DNA of 64,000 bases from Cellvibrio sp. UBA7661 (lineage in GTDB: Bacteria > Pseudomonadota > Gammaproteobacteria > Pseudomonadales > Cellvibrionaceae), in contig DLHT01000003.1 in NCBI GenBank assembly GCA_002483365.1, forward strand, positions 1 through 64,000, written 5' to 3'. How positions within the stretch are numbered: position 1 is the stretch's first letter; the number at the start of each line of letters is the position of its first letter. Positions 60,505 through 64,000 of this stretch are shown in pieces. The notes beneath the pieces were generated by a model. The model was not told the origin of the DNA. It was given only the letters and a program-made list of their open reading frames with translations, and did not search any database. The position numbers and the translations under genes were made by a program.

Positions 60505-61506
60505 ATGTCGAATATTCGCGATGTCGCCCGCTTGGCCGGTGTATCCGTTGCCACCGTTTCCCGAGCCCTGAGTAACCCGGAGAAGGTATCCCCAGAAAGT
60601 CTGGAGAAAGTCCATAACGCTATCGCTCAGGTGGGCTATCGCCCCAATATGTTGGCGCGCAACTTCCGCTCGGCGCGCGCCTACGCAGTGGTGGTTCTGG
60701 TACCCGATATCGCCAACCCCTTCTACTCATTATTTATCCGCGCTCTGGAAGACCGCGCGCAACAGAAAGGCTATGCCGTTCTTCTGGGCGATACCCGCGG
60801 CACTCCGGAACGCGAAATGGATTACATCCGCCGCGTGGAAACGCGCCTGGCTGACGGCATAGTGCAGCTGCGCCCGAGTTCCGAGAAAAGCCAAAACAAC
60901 ATCCCGCCGGACATCCCTTGCGTCAATGCCTGTGGTTGCGAATACACCACCGGTCCTGCGATCCGCATCGACAACCGCGCTGCCGCCAAAACCATGGTGA
61001 ATTATCTGATCTCGTTGGGGCACAAACGCATCGGGGTAATTTCCGGCCTGAAAGACAACCCCCACGCGATAGACCGTCTGGAAGGCTATAAAGAAGCAAT
61101 TGCCGAGGCCGGTATCCCCTTTGAAAAAGACCTGATTGCCGAAGGTGACTTCACTATGTGGTCAGGCCTGAATGCGGCATTCCAATTCTGCAATATGAAA
61201 AACCGCCCCACCGCGATTTTCTCGATGAACGATGAAATGGCCATCGGTGCCATGCAAACCTTGAAGAACCAGGGCATCCGCATTCCGGAAGATATGTCGG
61301 TCACCGGCTTTGACGATATTGCCTACGCCAAGTATTCCGACCCCAGCCTCACTACTATTTCCCAACCGGCTGAAGAGATGGGCAAGATGGCGATGGATAT
61401 GCTGCTGAAGGTCATTGAAGGCGAGCCACTGAGCCAACGTGAGTGCGTACTGCCAACGGAATTTATTATCCGCAAAAGCACAGGACCAGCGCCGGCAAAG
61501 AAATAA
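60505..61506 (+). CDS. LacI-family regulator of mannan genes
   Basis: A 333-residue repressor. HTH at 2-28 (NIRDVARLAGVSVATVSRALS), hinge to about 60, and a periplasmic-binding-like core (VVLVPDIANPFYSLFIRALE, FSMNDEMAIGAMQTL, VTGFDDIAYAKYSDPSLTTI). The effector is probably a manno-oligosaccharide, inferred from context. Two matching operators flank the cluster. The ATG at 60505 (TAAGG upstream) starts the HTH at its usual place. Confidence 0.92.
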   Translation: MSNIRDVARLAGVSVATVSRALSNPEKVSPESLEKVHNAIAQVGYRPNMLARNFRSARAYAVVVLVPDIANPFYSLFIRALEDRAQQKGYAVLLGDTRGTPEREMDYIRRVETRLADGIVQLRPSSEKSQNNIPPDIPCVNACGCEYTTGPAIRIDNRAAAKTMVNYLISLGHKRIGVISGLKDNPHAIDRLEGYKEAIAEAGIPFEKDLIAEGDFTMWSGLNAAFQFCNMKNRPTAIFSMNDEMAIGAMQTLKNQGIRIPEDMSVTGFDDIAYAKYSDPSLTTISQPAEEMGKMAMDMLLKVIEGEPLSQRECVLPTEFIIRKSTGPAPAKK

Positions 61507-61587
61507 CTTGAACTCAGCCGCCATCACCCCCACATGGGCGTCTGGTTATTGTTACAAACGCTGGGTATTTGTGAATAAAGGTGGACT

Positions 61588-61920
61588 ATGAGCGACCTGT
61601 TTATCCTTCAAAATCAGGATTTACTGTTTCTGGGCAAACAAAATAATTGGGTTGATGGCCGGGATCTGGGTGCACTGTTCAAGACAGTGCACAAAGACGA
61701 AGCCATCAACCAGATGTTTGAAGCCAGCTCAAAAGATTACAAACAGCGCATTAAAGTTGTCAGTTGTGCCGCAAATGAAAAAGGGCTGCCCGTTATCGAC
61801 CCCTCTATCATGCCTGAGCCACTCCCCAAAGTAGGTAAAGACCTGCTGGATACGCTGGAGCAAGATGCTGCCGCACAAGCCTCTCCGCCTCTGCCTACCG
61901 AATCAGCCGACATACACTAA
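61588..61920 (+). CDS. Small soluble protein of unknown function
   Basis: A 110-residue protein starting MSDLFILQNQDLLFLGKQNNW. It has no signal or membrane span and ends in an acidic/Pro-rich tail (DTLEQDAAAQASPPLPTE). The central part (FKTVHKDEAINQMFEASSKDYKQRIKVV) is helical. No family is recognised. It lies between the LacI gene and gshA, 118 bp before the likely gshA start. Confidence 0.65.
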   Translation: MSDLFILQNQDLLFLGKQNNWVDGRDLGALFKTVHKDEAINQMFEASSKDYKQRIKVVSCAANEKGLPVIDPSIMPEPLPKVGKDLLDTLEQDAAAQASPPLPTESADIH

Positions 61921-61969
61921 ACTGTGCCCAATAGCCCAACGCCAGAGTGAATCTGCTTCCCATTCCCGT

Positions 61970-62009
61970 GGAGGGTTTGGATACGCCAAACCGCAGTATC
62001 CAAACCTCC
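61970..62009 (+). promoter_or_regulatory. Hairpin in the gshA leader
   Basis: GTTTGGATAC and GTATCCAAAC form a perfect 10-bp stem, extended by GGAGG/CCTCC with a bulge, around an 11-nt loop. It lies 30-70 nt before the likely TTG start; no T-run follows. Confidence 0.6.
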
Positions 62010-62038
62010 TGACTGCGCTTGCCGCCAAGGAACCTGAA

Positions 62039-63652
62039 TTGTCATTACCTCAAGGTTTACATACTTCATTACTTGAAACCTTTACCGAGCCAACTGCGAA
62101 CGCCAGCTTGCGTGGTATTTTGCGCGGATTGGAAAAGGAAAGCCTGCGTGTTACACCCGCTGGCACCCTGGCGCAGACAGATCACCCGCACTCGCTGGGA
62201 TCGGCACTGACGCATCCGCATATCACCACTGACTACAGCGAAGCATTGCTCGAATTTATTACCGATCCGTTCGATGATGTCGCGCCACTGTTGGCGCAGC
62301 TTGACGATATTCATCGCTTTACCTACCAGCAACTCGCGGCCAACAATGAGCGCTTATGGCCAGCAAGCATGCCGTGCATACTCGGCGGTGATAACGAGAT
62401 TCCCGTCGCGCGTTATGGATCATCCAACAGTGGAAAAATGAAAACGGTGTATCGCATTGGGCTCGGGCATCGCTATGGTCGCGCCATGCAAACCATCGCA
62501 GGCATTCACTACAACTTCAGTTTGCCCGATGATTTCTGGCGTGTGCTGCAGGCGCAATGCAACAACCAACAATCGCTGCAAGATTTCAAAACCGAGCGTT
62601 ATTTTGGTTTAATCCGTAATTTCCGCCGCAATTTTTGGTTGTTGATTTATTTATTTGGCGCATCACCCGCTGTCAGTTCCTGTTTTGTAAAAAATCGCAC
62701 GCACAAATTGCAACCTTTCCCCGCTGCCGAGCACACCATGTATTTGCCATTTGCGACTTCATTGCGCATGGGCGATTTGGGTTATCAAAGCGATGCGCAA
62801 AAATCCCTTGTAGTGAACTACAACAACCTTGGTGATTATTTAAAAACTTTGTGCGGCGCCATTACCCAGAGCCACGCTGATTACGAGAAAATCGGCGTAA
62901 AAGACAGCGAAGGAAATTACCAACAACTCAATAGCAGCTTGCTGCAAATCGAAAATGAATTTTATTCCAGCATCCGACCAAAACGTACCACCGGACGTGG
63001 CGAGACAGCGTTACAAGCGCTGCGCTTGCGCGGTGTGGAATATGTGGAAGTGCGCTGTGTCGATTTAAATCCCTACGCCCCTTTAGGTATTACGACAGAG
63101 CAGATGCAAGTGATGGATGCATTTTTGTTGTACTGCTTATTGAGCGACAGCCCGGAAACAGATGAGCGGGAATTTTATCAGGGGCAAGAAAACCAAAAGC
63201 GTATTGTGAACAGCGGCCGCGATCCCCAATTGCAATTACAACGCGGAGATAAAGACACCCCCATGCAGCAATGGGCAAACGAAATTTTACGCGGTTGTAG
63301 TGCATGCGCTGCGTTATTAGACCAAGCCAAAGGCGGCGATCATTATCAACAGGCAGTCTCGGCACAATTTGCAAAAATCGATAACGCCGAATTAACACCT
63401 TCTGCGCAGGTGTTGCGAGACATGGAACAATCGCACCACAGTTTTTATGCGCATGTATTGGCACAAGCGGAACAGCATCGCGCCTATTTTTCCGGACGTC
63501 CGCTGATGGGCGAGTCTTTTACCGAATTTACGCACATGAGTGAAAAATCATTACAGGCACAGCGGGATTTAGAGGCAAGCCAGCAACCCGCTTTTGATCA
63601 ATATCTGGAAAATTATTACGCCCAGTATCGCGGCTGCAGCTGCGGAACTTGA
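62039..63652 (+). CDS. gshA: Glutamate-cysteine ligase (proteobacterial type)
   Basis: A 537-residue enzyme for the first glutathione step. Marks: RGLEKESLRVTPAGTLAQTDHP, TDYSEALLEFIT, QTIAGIHYNFSLP, FGASPAVSS, LPFATSLRMGDLGY, NSSLLQIENEFYSSIRPKR, and EYVEVRCVDLNPYAPLGI, all as in E. coli GshA. No ATG fits: the TTG at 62039 follows AAGGA by 7 nt and gives an N-terminus of the usual size, MSLPQGLHTSLLETF. The frame is open further up to 61865 but overlaps the preceding gene. It ends in a Cys-rich tail (YRGCSCGT). Confidence 0.92.
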   Translation: MSLPQGLHTSLLETFTEPTANASLRGILRGLEKESLRVTPAGTLAQTDHPHSLGSALTHPHITTDYSEALLEFITDPFDDVAPLLAQLDDIHRFTYQQLAANNERLWPASMPCILGGDNEIPVARYGSSNSGKMKTVYRIGLGHRYGRAMQTIAGIHYNFSLPDDFWRVLQAQCNNQQSLQDFKTERYFGLIRNFRRNFWLLIYLFGASPAVSSCFVKNRTHKLQPFPAAEHTMYLPFATSLRMGDLGYQSDAQKSLVVNYNNLGDYLKTLCGAITQSHADYEKIGVKDSEGNYQQLNSSLLQIENEFYSSIRPKRTTGRGETALQALRLRGVEYVEVRCVDLNPYAPLGITTEQMQVMDAFLLYCLLSDSPETDEREFYQGQENQKRIVNSGRDPQLQLQRGDKDTPMQQWANEILRGCSACAALLDQAKGGDHYQQAVSAQFAKIDNAELTPSAQVLRDMEQSHHSFYAHVLAQAEQHRAYFSGRPLMGESFTEFTHMSEKSLQAQRDLEASQQPAFDQYLENYYAQYRGCSCGT

Positions 63653-63660
63653 TTAATTAA

Positions 63661-63700
63661 AAATAACGGCGATCGGGTTAACCCAATCGCCGTTATTTTT
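63661..63700. terminator. Bidirectional intrinsic terminator
   Basis: AATAACGGCGAT/ATCGCCGTTATT stem with GGG/CCC inner pair and A/T flanks, between gshA (+) and the partial gene (-). Confidence 0.88.
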
Positions 63701-63728
63701 CACGGTAGTTGTTTAGGCAATTTTTGTA

Positions 63729-64000
63729 TTACTTTTGCACTACGAAATTATTAAAAAATAAATCTGACGCAGGGCCTTTTACCGGTTTTAGATCAGCAAG
63801 CGATGGCACCGCAGATGCGGCTTCTTTCACTTCAGCAGTATCACTAACGGCGGAAGCCTTTGCGCTGCCATTGGTTTTGCTGTGCCCTGCATCATGGCCA
63901 TCCACACTATGCCCTTGCACTTGCAACAGTGCTTTGTTGATTTCCGATAACGCATAAAGGCGCACATACTCTTTACCTTCCGGTGTACTGATGCTCTCCT
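63729..64000 (-). CDS. Partial gene at the window edge, unknown function
   Basis: The open frame runs off the right edge; about 90 codons of the C-terminus are visible (ESISTPEGKEYVRLYALSEINKALL... ending DLFFNNFVVQK). The tail is low complexity, Ala/Ser/Lys/Glu-rich (SKTNGSAKASAVSDTAEVKEAASAV). Family not recognised. An apparent GTG start at 63965 is probably internal, because the frame stays open beyond it. Confidence 0.55.
   Translation of the reverse strand, partial: ESISTPEGKEYVRLYALSEINKALLQVQGHSVDGHDAGHSKTNGSAKASAVSDTAEVKEAASAVPSLADLKPVKGPASDLFFNNFVVQK

Noticed and set aside
1..64000. CRISPR arrays, prophage or transposase genes
   Set aside because: No regular short direct repeats with spacers, no phage structural genes and no transposase were seen; the only mobile structures are the integron and the short intergenic repeat.

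Overview
The window reads as a chromosomal segment of a free-living, polysaccharide-degrading gammaproteobacterium, most like the genus Cellvibrio. This is inferred from gene content: a galactomannan cluster built from GH27, GH5, mannobiose 2-epimerase, GH130 and a symporter; two SGNH/CE2-type acetyl esterases; several TonB-dependent receptors; a dockerin-bearing nuclease; and housekeeping blocks in gammaproteobacterial order (rplU-rpmA-cgtA-proB, leuS-lptE-holA, ppa, gshA). No database search was possible.

Layout. 1-4169: a mobile-integron-type locus. Five attC sites separate six small cassettes (the last cut by the window edge), all read on the minus strand away from an attI/Pc region, with a divergent integron integrase carrying a LexA box. 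4193-8059: a TonB-dependent receptor and a PepSY membrane protein. 8181-14557: an ectoine (osmolyte) locus made of ectA-ectB-ectC, a membrane-anchored TPR protein, a sodium:solute symporter and a second, diverged ectA, with a divergent MarR regulator. 14677-17815: a secreted nuclease ending in a dockerin, followed by a cohesin-like PEP-CTERM protein. 17908-21144: proB, cgtA, rpmA and rplU, then a GGDEF/EAL protein (21299-23317), a secreted esterase and two small genes. 25617-30576: a five-gene TonB motor plus a TPR protein (DUF3450, TtpC-like, ExbB, ExbD, TonB, TPR). 31262-37570: a large TonB-dependent receptor with two overlapping flavin-dependent halogenases. 37676-42048: leuS, lptE and holA. 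42174-43974: a pair of SGNH esterases. 44055-52200: an RND exporter, a SelW-like protein, an FHA protein, ppa, an MFS carrier, a PilZ protein, a DUF418 protein and tRNA-Phe. 52384-61506: a phosphoribosyltransferase and the galactomannan cluster with its LacI regulator. 61588-64000: a small unknown gene, gshA and a truncated gene.

How the genes work together. In the mannan cluster, secreted GH27 removes galactose and the lipoprotein GH5 cuts the mannan backbone. The symporter probably imports mannobiose, the epimerase makes mannosyl-glucose, and GH130 phosphorolyses it to mannose-1-phosphate and glucose. Two matching LacI-type palindromes (58348-58361, 60378-60391) tie the operons to the LacI regulator. 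In the ectoine locus the operon supplies L-diaminobutyrate, its acetylation and ring closure, with a candidate MarR operator over the ectA promoter. The TonB motor lies back-to-back with the halogenase-associated receptor and may energise it.

The least conventional signals are the dockerin nuclease next to a cohesin/PEP-CTERM protein (a possible two-protein cell-surface display unit), the second ectA with an altered substrate motif, inverted repeats that place ribosome-binding or start sites in hairpins, and three 17-bp tandem repeats ahead of the TonB motor operon.
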